Both the position numbers and the translations under genes were made by a program. From positions 1 through 48,340 of the forward strand of contig NZ_KV908333.1 of assembly GCF_001999765.1 (NCBI RefSeq): DNA of 48,340 bases. Direction: 5' to 3'. Under the pieces are notes generated by a model. The model searched no databases, was not told where the DNA came from, and saw nothing but the letters and a program-made list of their open reading frames with translations. Every line of letters begins with the position of its first letter. Within the stretch, counting starts at the first letter, position 1. This DNA comes from Sinomonas mesophila. GTDB taxonomy: Bacteria > Actinomycetota > Actinomycetes > Actinomycetales > Micrococcaceae. This document shows positions 7,932 to 14,343 of the stretch, piece by piece.

Positions 7932-9011
7932 ATGCGCACCCCGCCGCCCGCCGTCGTCCGCACGATCCAGCGGCTCGGGGCCGCCCTCCAGCGCGCGGCG
8001 GGCGCGCTCCAGCCGCCCCAGGCGCGCTTCCTCGAGGTGAGCGGCGGCGTCGCCGCGGTGCTGCTCCTGCGGGCGGCGCTCGAGACGCGGCTCGTGGAGC
8101 CGCTCGCGGGGAGAAGGGCGACGGCGGGGGAGGTCGCCGGGGAGCTCGGGCTGCATGCCGACACCGTCCATCGCGTGCTGCGCGGTCTGGCCGTGTACGG
8201 CGTCACCCGCCTGGGCCGGGACGGGCGCTTCGCGCTGACCCGCGTCGGCGAGCTGCTGCTCGAGGGGCACCCGCACTCCATGGCCGGGTGGATCCGCTAC
8301 GTGACCTCGGACGCGAACCTGGCCGGCTGGCGGCGGCTGCCGGAGAGCCTGCGGGACGGTCGGCCGGCCTTCAACGCCGCGACAGGGCGGAGCATCTGGG
8401 AGCACCTCGCGGAGCACCCCGAGGAGGAGGCGGGCTTCGCGCGGACCATGCGCGAGCTCACGCTGCTGTCCGCGCCGTTCATCGTGGCCGCTTACCCCTG
8501 GCCCGCTGCGGGGACGGTGTGCGACGTCGGCGGCGGGACCGGTGCGATGCTCGCCGAGGTGCTGCGGGCGCGTCCCGCGCTCGACGGCGTGCTGGTCGAC
8601 CAGGCGGGCCCGCTCGCCTCGGCGGGGGAGTACCTCGCGTCGCGTGGCGTCGCGGGGCGGGCCCGGACCGTCGAGGGCGACCTGTTCGCCGGGTTCGACG
8701 CCGAAGCGGACCTGTACCTGCTCAAGGACGTCCTGCACGACTGGGACGACGACCAGTGCCGGGCGATCCTGGCCTCGGTGCGGGCCGCGGCGCCCGCGGG
8801 GGCGCGGGTGCTCGTCCTCGAGTGGCTGCAGGAGCCGAACGTGGCCTCGTTCCCAGTCTCGGTCTCGGACCTCATGATGCTCGCGCAGACCGAGGGGCGC
8901 CAGCGGTCGCCCGCCGAGCTGCAGGCGCTGGGGGCCGCGGCCGGGTTCGCGCCGGGGCGGGTCATCGACACGGGCGTGTACGGGATCGTGGAGCTCGTGG
9001 CCGCCGGCTAA
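7932..9011 (+). CDS. SAM-dependent O-methyltransferase (COMT-like, Methyltransf_2)
   Basis: A 359-residue class I methyltransferase. The N-terminal part (about 40-110) is a winged-helix dimerisation domain with ATAGEVAGELGLHADTVHRV, typical of secondary-metabolite O-methyltransferases. The catalytic part has the SAM loop VCDVGGGTGAML and the LKDVLHDWDD motif, whose His269 is the expected catalytic base that deprotonates a hydroxyl substrate. The length is typical. It stands alone between the glmM terminator and a convergent transporter gene, whose 3' end it overlaps by four bases. The substrate is unknown; a small aromatic or polyketide hydroxyl is the family norm. Confidence 0.88.
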   Translation: MRTPPPAVVRTIQRLGAALQRAAGALQPPQARFLEVSGGVAAVLLLRAALETRLVEPLAGRRATAGEVAGELGLHADTVHRVLRGLAVYGVTRLGRDGRFALTRVGELLLEGHPHSMAGWIRYVTSDANLAGWRRLPESLRDGRPAFNAATGRSIWEHLAEHPEEEAGFARTMRELTLLSAPFIVAAYPWPAAGTVCDVGGGTGAMLAEVLRARPALDGVLVDQAGPLASAGEYLASRGVAGRARTVEGDLFAGFDAEADLYLLKDVLHDWDDDQCRAILASVRAAAPAGARVLVLEWLQEPNVASFPVSVSDLMMLAQTEGRQRSPAELQALGAAAGFAPGRVIDTGVYGIVELVAAG

Positions 9012-9745
9012 TGGGGCCTGCGGGTGAGCGGCAGGCCCTGTAGCAGGGGCCGTGGCGGCGCCTGGCACTCATCGCAGCAGCCGTCGTCGGCGTCGTTGTC
9101 TGTGCTCTCGGAATCGCCCACCGTGTGCGGGACCGTGCAGCAGACGTCGCCCCGCCAGGCGTTGACGCCCTCGCGCACGGCGACGAGCGCGATGACGAGG
9201 GCGGCGCCGGCGTCGGCCCACCACCAGCCGAGGGCGCTGTTGAGCACGAGGCCGGCCAGGAGGACGGCGGAGAGGTACGTGCACAGGAGCGTCTGCTTCG
9301 AGTCCGCGACCGCCGTCTTCGAGCCGAGTTCGCGCCCCGCCCGGCGCTGGGCCCAGGACAGCGCCGGCATGACCGCGAGGCTCAGGGCCGCGATCACGAT
9401 GCCCGGGGTCGAATGCTGCGCCTCGCCGGCCCCGGCGAGCGATCGGACGGCGTCGACGGCGACGAATGCAGCGAGGGCGAAGAAGGAGAGCGCGATGAGC
9501 CGCAGTGTCAGGTGCTCGCGCCGCTCGGGATCCTGGGAGGCGAACTGCCAGGACAGCGCGAGGGCGGAGGCGACCTCGATGACCGAGTCGAGGCCGAAGC
9601 CGAGGAGCGCCGACGAGTCGGCGACGCCGCCTGCCCACAGCGCCGCGACTGCCTCGACGACGTTGTAGGTGATCGTGGCCGCGGCGAACAGCCGGATGCG
9701 GCGGTTCAGGACCGCCCGCCGGGCCGGGGCGAGGGCGGCGCTCAT
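9008..9745 (-). CDS. CDF-type cation efflux transporter with Cys-rich tail
   Basis: A 245-residue membrane protein of the cation diffusion facilitator superfamily with about six helices. It carries the FGLDSVIEVASALAL segment and WWWADAGAALVIALVAVREG, which hold the transport-site acidic residues. The C-terminus is not the usual cytoplasmic domain. It is a short tail with CC, CC and DEC motifs, suited to binding soft metals. The ATG at 9745 overlaps the stop of the CmtR-like gene (ATGA), so translation is coupled. A GTG at 9754 is an alternative. With its regulator it probably exports Cd/Pb/Zn-type cations. The metal is inferred from the regulator's cysteines. Confidence 0.85.
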   Translation of the reverse strand: MSAALAPARRAVLNRRIRLFAAATITYNVVEAVAALWAGGVADSSALLGFGLDSVIEVASALALSWQFASQDPERREHLTLRLIALSFFALAAFVAVDAVRSLAGAGEAQHSTPGIVIAALSLAVMPALSWAQRRAGRELGSKTAVADSKQTLLCTYLSAVLLAGLVLNSALGWWWADAGAALVIALVAVREGVNAWRGDVCCTVPHTVGDSESTDNDADDGCCDECQAPPRPLLQGLPLTRRPH

Positions 9746-10068
9746 GCGACGCACGTCCCGTCCGGGGCGCAGCTGGCGGGGTCCACGGCCAGGACGACGC
9801 CGATCAGGTCCCTCAGGGCATGGCCGAGCCTGGCGTCGGCAAGCTCGTACCGCGTGCGCCTGCCGTCTGGGACCGCCACCACGAGGCCGCAGCCGCGCAG
9901 GCAGGTCAGGTGGTTGGACATGCTCTGCCGCGAGACCTCGAGGGACTCGGCCAGGTCCGAGGGGTAGCCGGGCGCCTCGGCCAGGGCAAGGAGCACGCGG
10001 GCGCGCGTGGGATCGGAGATCGCGTGGCCGAAGCGGGCCAGGACAGGCGCATGGGTGAGAGCCTCCAT
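9742..10068 (-). CDS. cmtR: ArsR/SmtB-family metal sensor, CmtR-type
   Basis: A 108-residue winged-helix repressor. The DNA-recognition helix includes SRQSMSNHLTCLRGCG. Cys56 and Cys60 in that helix and Cys100 near the C-terminus match the Cys57/Cys61/Cys102 set that binds Cd(II) and Pb(II) in mycobacterial CmtR. A further Cys106 is present. Metal binding would release DNA and induce the operon. The ATG at 10068 is seven bases from a TAGCGT -10 element (leaderless). An upstream start at 10104 would run through the promoter and is not favoured. The gene is translationally coupled to the cation exporter downstream. Confidence 0.85.
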   Translation of the reverse strand: MEALTHAPVLARFGHAISDPTRARVLLALAEAPGYPSDLAESLEVSRQSMSNHLTCLRGCGLVVAVPDGRRTRYELADARLGHALRDLIGVVLAVDPASCAPDGTCVA

Positions 10069-10111
10069 TCCGCCCACGCTACAGAGGCTGCTGAATACAC
10101 GCAAATGTGTA
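10069..10111 (-). promoter_or_regulatory. Promoter and candidate operator of the cmtR operon
   Basis: On the minus strand the -10 TAGCGT (10081-10076) stands seven bases from the ATG. An inverted repeat TACAC-N6-GTGTA (10096-10111) overlaps the expected -35 position. Autorepression by the CmtR-like protein at this dyad is a reasonable inference. Confidence 0.5.
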
Positions 10112-10130
10112 CTCTCGCCCCGCTCGCCCC

Positions 10131-10144
10131 GTTCAGGCCTGAAC
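10131..10144. repeat. Perfect 14-bp palindrome over the ZIP gene stop
   Basis: GTTCAGGCCTGAAC is fully symmetric and includes the stop codon of the ZIP gene. It has no loop or U-tract, so it is more likely a protein site or chance than a terminator. Confidence 0.3.
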
Positions 10145-11377
10145 CAGCAGCCCGGTCGCGAACATCACCGCCATCCCGACGATGATCCCGGCGACGGTGG
10201 CCGGGCTGAGGGTGCGCCCCGCGCCGTCCCTGAGCATCGGCAGCAGCTTGACGGCCACCTGCGCCACGGCGCCGGCGCCGAGGCCGAGCAGGAACGCGGA
10301 GAGCGACGGCTGGTACACGCTGGCCCCGAGGACGGCCCCGAGGATGGCCGGGGCGCCCGCGATGAGACCCAGCGCGACGAGCCGGGCGAGCCCGGGCGGC
10401 TCCTTCGCCAGCGGCGTGACGATCGCGAGCCCCTCGGTGGTGTTGTGGATGGCGAAGCCCACGATGAGCGCTGCGCCGAGCGCGAGCGAGCCCACGGCAT
10501 AGGCAGAGCCGATCGCGAGGCCCTCGCCGAGGTTGTGCAGACCGATGCCGACGGCGACGAGCAGCGCGAGGGTGCGCGGCGCCGTCGTCCGAGGGGCGGC
10601 TCCGGGGCCGCCCCGGCGTCGCGCACGCATCCACGCGTCCACTCCCTCGAGCAGCAGCGCGGCGATCAGCGCCCCGAGCAGGACCGCGAGCGGGCCGCCG
10701 AAGGCGCTGTTCCCCGCCACGAGCGCGAAGCCCTCCGCGACGGCGTCGAGCGCCAGGAACGCCAGCAGACCGACGGTGACGCCCAGGAGGAGCCGCACCC
10801 ACGGCCCCGTGGACCGGCGCACGAAGGGCATCCAGAGCATGCCCAGGGCAACGGGAATGACGCCGACGTAGACGCCGAGGAGGGCCATGAGGGTGAAGAA
10901 GGATCCGTCGCGCTCGGGCGTGGCGGCGGCGGCGTCCACCTCGGCGATCACCTTGCCGCCGATCGACGTCACGAGGGCGATCTCGTAGGGGTCGCCGTCC
11001 ACCCAGTGGTAGTCGACCGAGACCGTGCTGGACTCGAGCGGGGCTATCGTGTCCCTCGTCTGGGTGAACGTCGCGAAGTAGTCGGAGACGTTGACCTGGG
11101 CGATCGAGACCGGGTCCGGGCCCGTGTTGCGCACTGTGACCTCGATGACGCCGGGGGAGAGGCGCACGTCCTCGACGACGACTTCCTCCCGGGGAGGGAC
11201 CCGCTCGCCGAGGGAGCCCAGGGCGGGCCCGTTGAGGAGGGCCAAGAAGCCCAGGACCAGCGCGATGAGGGCGAGCGGGCCGAGCCCCAGCAGCCAGCGC
11301 GGCAGCGGTCGCCGGGCTCGTGGCTCGTCGGGGCGCCCTGAGCCGGCCCTGTTCCTGTGCCTTGCCTCGGTGCTCAT
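10133..11377 (-). CDS. ZIP-family metal transporter with N-terminal extracytoplasmic domain
   Basis: A 414-residue protein. A first membrane helix (about 30-50) is followed by a roughly 100-residue Ig-like extracytoplasmic segment with VRLSPGVIEVTVRNTGPDPVSI. Eight or so helices of the ZIP fold follow. Two metal-site motifs are clear: GLHNLGEGLAIG and AIHNTTEGLAI, the paired HNxxEG signatures of helices 4 and 5. ZIP proteins normally import Zn, Fe or Mn. The start ATG overlaps the stop of the multicopper oxidase gene (ATGA). An oxidase that changes metal redox state next to a transporter suggests joint handling of Fe or Mn; this is inference. Confidence 0.85.
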   Translation of the reverse strand: MSTEARHRNRAGSGRPDEPRARRPLPRWLLGLGPLALIALVLGFLALLNGPALGSLGERVPPREEVVVEDVRLSPGVIEVTVRNTGPDPVSIAQVNVSDYFATFTQTRDTIAPLESSTVSVDYHWVDGDPYEIALVTSIGGKVIAEVDAAAATPERDGSFFTLMALLGVYVGVIPVALGMLWMPFVRRSTGPWVRLLLGVTVGLLAFLALDAVAEGFALVAGNSAFGGPLAVLLGALIAALLLEGVDAWMRARRRGGPGAAPRTTAPRTLALLVAVGIGLHNLGEGLAIGSAYAVGSLALGAALIVGFAIHNTTEGLAIVTPLAKEPPGLARLVALGLIAGAPAILGAVLGASVYQPSLSAFLLGLGAGAVAQVAVKLLPMLRDGAGRTLSPATVAGIIVGMAVMFATGLLVQA

Positions 11378-12516
11378 GCCGGACTCACCTCGAAGAAGCC
11401 CATCCAGCCGAGCTCGGCGAACTCGGTCTTGTGGGCGTGGAACATGTACTTGCCCGGGTAGGGGAAGCGGAGCTCGAGCATGCCGCGCTGGCCCTGCACC
11501 TGGGAGACGGTGTCGGTGAACTCGCTCGGCGTGAGCATCGTCCCGGTCGGGTAGTAGTGGAAGAAGTTGCCGTGGATGTGGAACGAGTTGACCGGGTCGT
11601 ACTCGAGGATGTTGATCAGGTGGATCCGGACGAGCGCGTTCTGCCTCACCTGGACGGGGAAGTCCATGAAGTGGAAGGGCAGGCCGTTGACCGTGTAGAA
11701 CTCGTTGTCGTCACCGCCGTCGGTGTTGTAGCCGTTCATCACCATGACCATCTCGTCGTCCGCCGGCGGGCGCCCTTCGCGAGGCTCGATGATGAAACCG
11801 CCGTAGAGGCCCTTGGCGATGTGCGGGGCAAGGGGTGCCTGGTGGCAGTGGTAGAGGTGGGTGCCGAAGGGGACGGCGTCGAATTCGTACGTGAACCCCC
11901 TGCCGGGGTCGATCGACCCGGCACCGATGCCCGGGGTGCCGTCCATCTCCGCACGGTGGATGCCGTGGAAGTGGATGGTATGGGGGTGCGATCCGGCATT
12001 GGTGAAGTGGATGCGCAGCAGGTCGCCCTCGCGTGCCCAGAGCGTCGGCCCGGGAATCCGCCCGTTGTAGGTCCAGCCGGCGAACGTGACGCCCGGGGCG
12101 ATCTCGAACTCCCTGTCGAGCGCGACGAGGTCCCATTCGCGCAGGGTCCGCCCGTCGGGCAGGGAGCTCGTCCTGCCCCGGTCGAAGTCGCGCAGGATCG
12201 CCGTCGGATCGATGCCCGCCCGCTCTGGCGGCACCGAGCCGCCCTGGAACCCCGCATGGCCGGCGTGGGCGATGCCGGTCCCGTTCGCCGCGCTGGCGGG
12301 GGGCGCAGGTGCCGGCGAGGGGCCCGGGCCGCCGTGCCCCGTGTGGGTATCGCCCTCCGCTGGGACCTGCTTGGCGGTCACGAGGGGCACTCCGGCCAGC
12401 GCCGCTGCTCCCGAGAGCATCATGGACCGTCGGCTCGGCAGGGACGGGGCAGGGCGGAGACCTGCGGGCGCACGGTGAGGGCCGTCGTCGTGCGTCCTGG
12501 TGTGCGCGGCTGACAT
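11374..12516 (-). CDS. Two-domain multicopper oxidase, Tat-exported
   Basis: A 380-residue protein with a twin-arginine signal (SRRSMMLSGAAALAG) and a Pro/His-rich linker. Two cupredoxin domains follow. The copper motifs are HTIHFHGIH, HLYHCHQAPLAPHIAKGL, NSFHIHGNFFHY and FHAHKTEFAELGW. The type 1 Cys occurs only in domain 1 (YHCHQ). The matching site in domain 2 reads HAH with no Cys, as expected for type C two-domain oxidases that work as trimers. AAGGAGG precedes the ATG at 12516. It is the first gene of an operon with the ZIP transporter and lies downstream of a DtxR-like box, so metal oxidation outside the cell is the likely job. Confidence 0.87.
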   Translation of the reverse strand: MSAAHTRTHDDGPHRAPAGLRPAPSLPSRRSMMLSGAAALAGVPLVTAKQVPAEGDTHTGHGGPGPSPAPAPPASAANGTGIAHAGHAGFQGGSVPPERAGIDPTAILRDFDRGRTSSLPDGRTLREWDLVALDREFEIAPGVTFAGWTYNGRIPGPTLWAREGDLLRIHFTNAGSHPHTIHFHGIHRAEMDGTPGIGAGSIDPGRGFTYEFDAVPFGTHLYHCHQAPLAPHIAKGLYGGFIIEPREGRPPADDEMVMVMNGYNTDGGDDNEFYTVNGLPFHFMDFPVQVRQNALVRIHLINILEYDPVNSFHIHGNFFHYYPTGTMLTPSEFTDTVSQVQGQRGMLELRFPYPGKYMFHAHKTEFAELGWMGFFEVSPA

Positions 12517-12536
12517 CCCGGAGCCTCCTTGCCCCC

Positions 12537-12575
12537 GTTTCGGTATCCCGAAACCTCTTCTTTAGGCAAGTCTAA
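12537..12575 (-). promoter_or_regulatory. DtxR/MntR-like box and second palindrome upstream of the oxidase operon
   Basis: TTAGGCAAGTCTAA (12562-12575) has the TTAG...CTAA arms of DtxR/IdeR/MntR-family boxes and contains TAGACT, a possible -10, on the minus strand. A separate perfect inverted repeat GTTTCGG-N4-CCGAAAC (12537-12554) lies between it and the ribosome site. Together they suggest repression by a metal-sensing regulator. Confidence 0.5.
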
Positions 12576-12671
12576 GGCGCTCTGGAGGCGCGCGACAGGG
12601 TGCGCCTCCTCGGTGTCGTGGCGGCTGGGAGAGGCTGGTGCGCCCGTAGGCGCCGAGCGGGGCCCGGTCCG

Positions 12672-13391
12672 TCAGGATTCCCCGAGGGCCTCCTCTGCGA
12701 GGCGGCGTTCCAAGGCGTTGCTCGACCAGCGGCGATACAGGCCCACGCCCGAGACGCCCGTCAGGAGCAGGCCCGCGGCGGCGAAGACCATCGATGCCGG
12801 ACTGATCTCGAGGGGCTCCCTGTCGCCCTGGCTGGTGGCAAGGTGGCCGTCGTCCGGCGCGGCTGAGATCCCGGTGCGCGATGCGGACGGGGTGGTCGAG
12901 GGGGAGCGGCCGGCCGACTCAGTAGCCGGAGCGGGAGACGGCGAGGCCTCGGCGGCCCCGGCGCCGGCGGCCGCGGGGTTCCCGCCGGCGGCCCCGCGAG
13001 CGGTCTGCGTCGGCGCCCCCACCACCGGGGCCGGGGGTTTCGGGCCTGGGTTCACGGCGGCGGGGCTCGACGGCGCGGGCGCGGCCGGCGAGGGAGCGGG
13101 GGTGGTGGACGAGGGAGCCACGGTGGTCGGCGACGACGCTGGCTGGGACGTTGTCGTCTGGGGCGAGGGCGCCGGCGTCGTTGTTGCCGACGGTGATGTC
13201 GCCTCCAGTGAGAGGGACGACTCGAGGGTGGGCAGGGGGGCGGAGAGGAGCGGCTCCTGGGCCTCGACGCACACAGTCACTGGCATGAGCCTGGGCTCGC
13301 ACTGGGCGACCTCCGCCGGGACGGCGGCGGGGAGGCTCCCACCTGCGACTGACGCAGCCAGAGCCACTCCGGTAGTCAATGGCGCAATCAC
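12672..13391 (-). CDS. Pro/Ser/Thr-rich surface protein with C-terminal membrane anchor
   Basis: A protein of about 239 residues. The N-terminus is a signal-like hydrophobic stretch (TTGVALAASVAGG). About 120 residues of alternating Ser, Thr, Ala and Pro follow, a cell-wall-spanning or glycosylated stalk. A single helix near the C-terminus (SMVFAAAGLLLTGVSGVGL) with a basic, charged tail ends it. No LPXTG motif is seen, so it is membrane-anchored rather than sortase-linked. The start is uncertain: GTG 13391 fits a TAGGAT -10 eight bases upstream, while ATG 13418 would add nine residues. No enzymatic domain is visible and function is unknown. It lies downstream of mscL on the same strand. Confidence 0.65.
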   Translation of the reverse strand: MIAPLTTGVALAASVAGGSLPAAVPAEVAQCEPRLMPVTVCVEAQEPLLSAPLPTLESSLSLEATSPSATTTPAPSPQTTTSQPASSPTTVAPSSTTPAPSPAAPAPSSPAAVNPGPKPPAPVVGAPTQTARGAAGGNPAAAGAGAAEASPSPAPATESAGRSPSTTPSASRTGISAAPDDGHLATSQGDREPLEISPASMVFAAAGLLLTGVSGVGLYRRWSSNALERRLAEEALGES

Positions 13392-13473
13392 GGGGCACCA
13401 TCCTACACAACGCTCCATAACGTCTGTTCTGGAGGAGAATGGCGGCCCGTCGTGAGGGCCGAGAGGCGGCCCT

Positions 13474-13863
13474 CTAGTCCCGGGCCGCCTTGAGGGTGTC
13501 GCGGATCTCGGTCAGGAGCGCGATCTGGGGATCGACCTTCTCGCCCTGCTCCTCGTCCTTGATGGCGAGCTTGCGGTTGCGTCGCTCGATGAGGTGGTTC
13601 ATCGGCATGACGATGACGAAGTAGATCGCCGACGCGACGAGCAGGAAGTTCACGAGTGCCGTCAGGAACACCCCGAACCTGATGTCCCCGAACGCGAGGA
13701 ATTCATCGAAGTTCGGCTCGCCGACGAGGACGGAGATGAGGGGCATGAGGACGCTCTTGACGAGCGCGTCCACGACGGCACTGAACGCCGTGCCCATGAT
13801 GACGGCCACGGCAAGATCGACGACGTTGCCCTTCATGATGAAGGCTTTGAATCCACTCAGCAT
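13474..13863 (-). CDS. mscL: Large-conductance mechanosensitive channel
   Basis: A 129-residue protein with the MscL layout. It has a short amphipathic N-terminus (MLSGFKAFIMKGNVVDLAVAVIMG), the pore helix M1, a periplasmic loop, M2 (FVIVMP end) and a charged cytoplasmic helix bundle. It opens under membrane tension to release solutes during hypo-osmotic shock. The start ATG at 13863 is fixed by the family N-terminus and lies seven bases after the -10 element TAGGGT. The open frame continues upstream into repeat DNA, but that part is not MscL. Together with TrkH nearby it points to osmotic balance. Confidence 0.95.
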   Translation of the reverse strand: MLSGFKAFIMKGNVVDLAVAVIMGTAFSAVVDALVKSVLMPLISVLVGEPNFDEFLAFGDIRFGVFLTALVNFLLVASAIYFVIVMPMNHLIERRNRKLAIKDEEQGEKVDPQIALLTEIRDTLKAARD

Positions 13864-13876
13864 GCTGCACACCCTA
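13864..13876 (-). promoter_or_regulatory. Leaderless promoter (-10) of mscL
   Basis: TAGGGT (13876-13871, minus strand) ends seven bases before the ATG of mscL. No ribosome site lies between them. Confidence 0.55.
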
Positions 13877-13917
13877 CCGGCCGACGGCTTCACATCGATG
13901 ACAGGAAACCCGGTCCT

Positions 13918-14310
13918 TCCCCGCGAGACGGGTCCGTTCCGCGCCGGTCTCGCCCGAAACCGGCCCTTCCCCGCGAGACAGGTCGGCTCCGCGCCGGTGT
14001 CGCAGCAAGGCACCGGCTTCAAGGCGAGACCGGTGCCAATCTTCGGGGCCCGGCATGCTCAGGGCCGGGTCAGGCCGCGGGCCGGGTCAGGCCGAGGGCA
14101 GGCCCGGCCTCTCTCCTTCTCCGACCGGTGGACCGGAGGCCGGGGCCCCAAGGGCAAGGTTCGGTCGCCCGAAACCGGTCTTTCCCTGCGAGACAGGTCG
14201 GCTCCGCGCCGGTCTCGCAGCAAGGCACCGGCTTCGTGGCGAGACCGGTGCCAATCTTCGGGGCCGGGTCAGGCCGCGGCCCCGGTCAGGCCGCGGGGCG
14301 GGGCGGAGTA
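13918..14310. repeat. Family C repeat block between mscL and the coiled-coil gene
   Basis: The 480-base spacer holds no convincing gene. A segment of about 102 bases at 13951-14052 recurs at 14166-14267 with about seven differences. A third partial unit lies at about 13918-13955, and short units of CCGGGTCAGGCCG recur at 14065-14095 and 14265-14295. The 16-mer GCGAGACCGGTGCCAA inside both copies is also found at 38779-38794. These are intergenic repeats rich in CGAGACCGG/CCGGTCTCG pairs that can fold. Confidence 0.75.
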
Positions 14311-14343
14311 GCCTACGCCCGCCACTGAGGGGGAACCCGTGGA

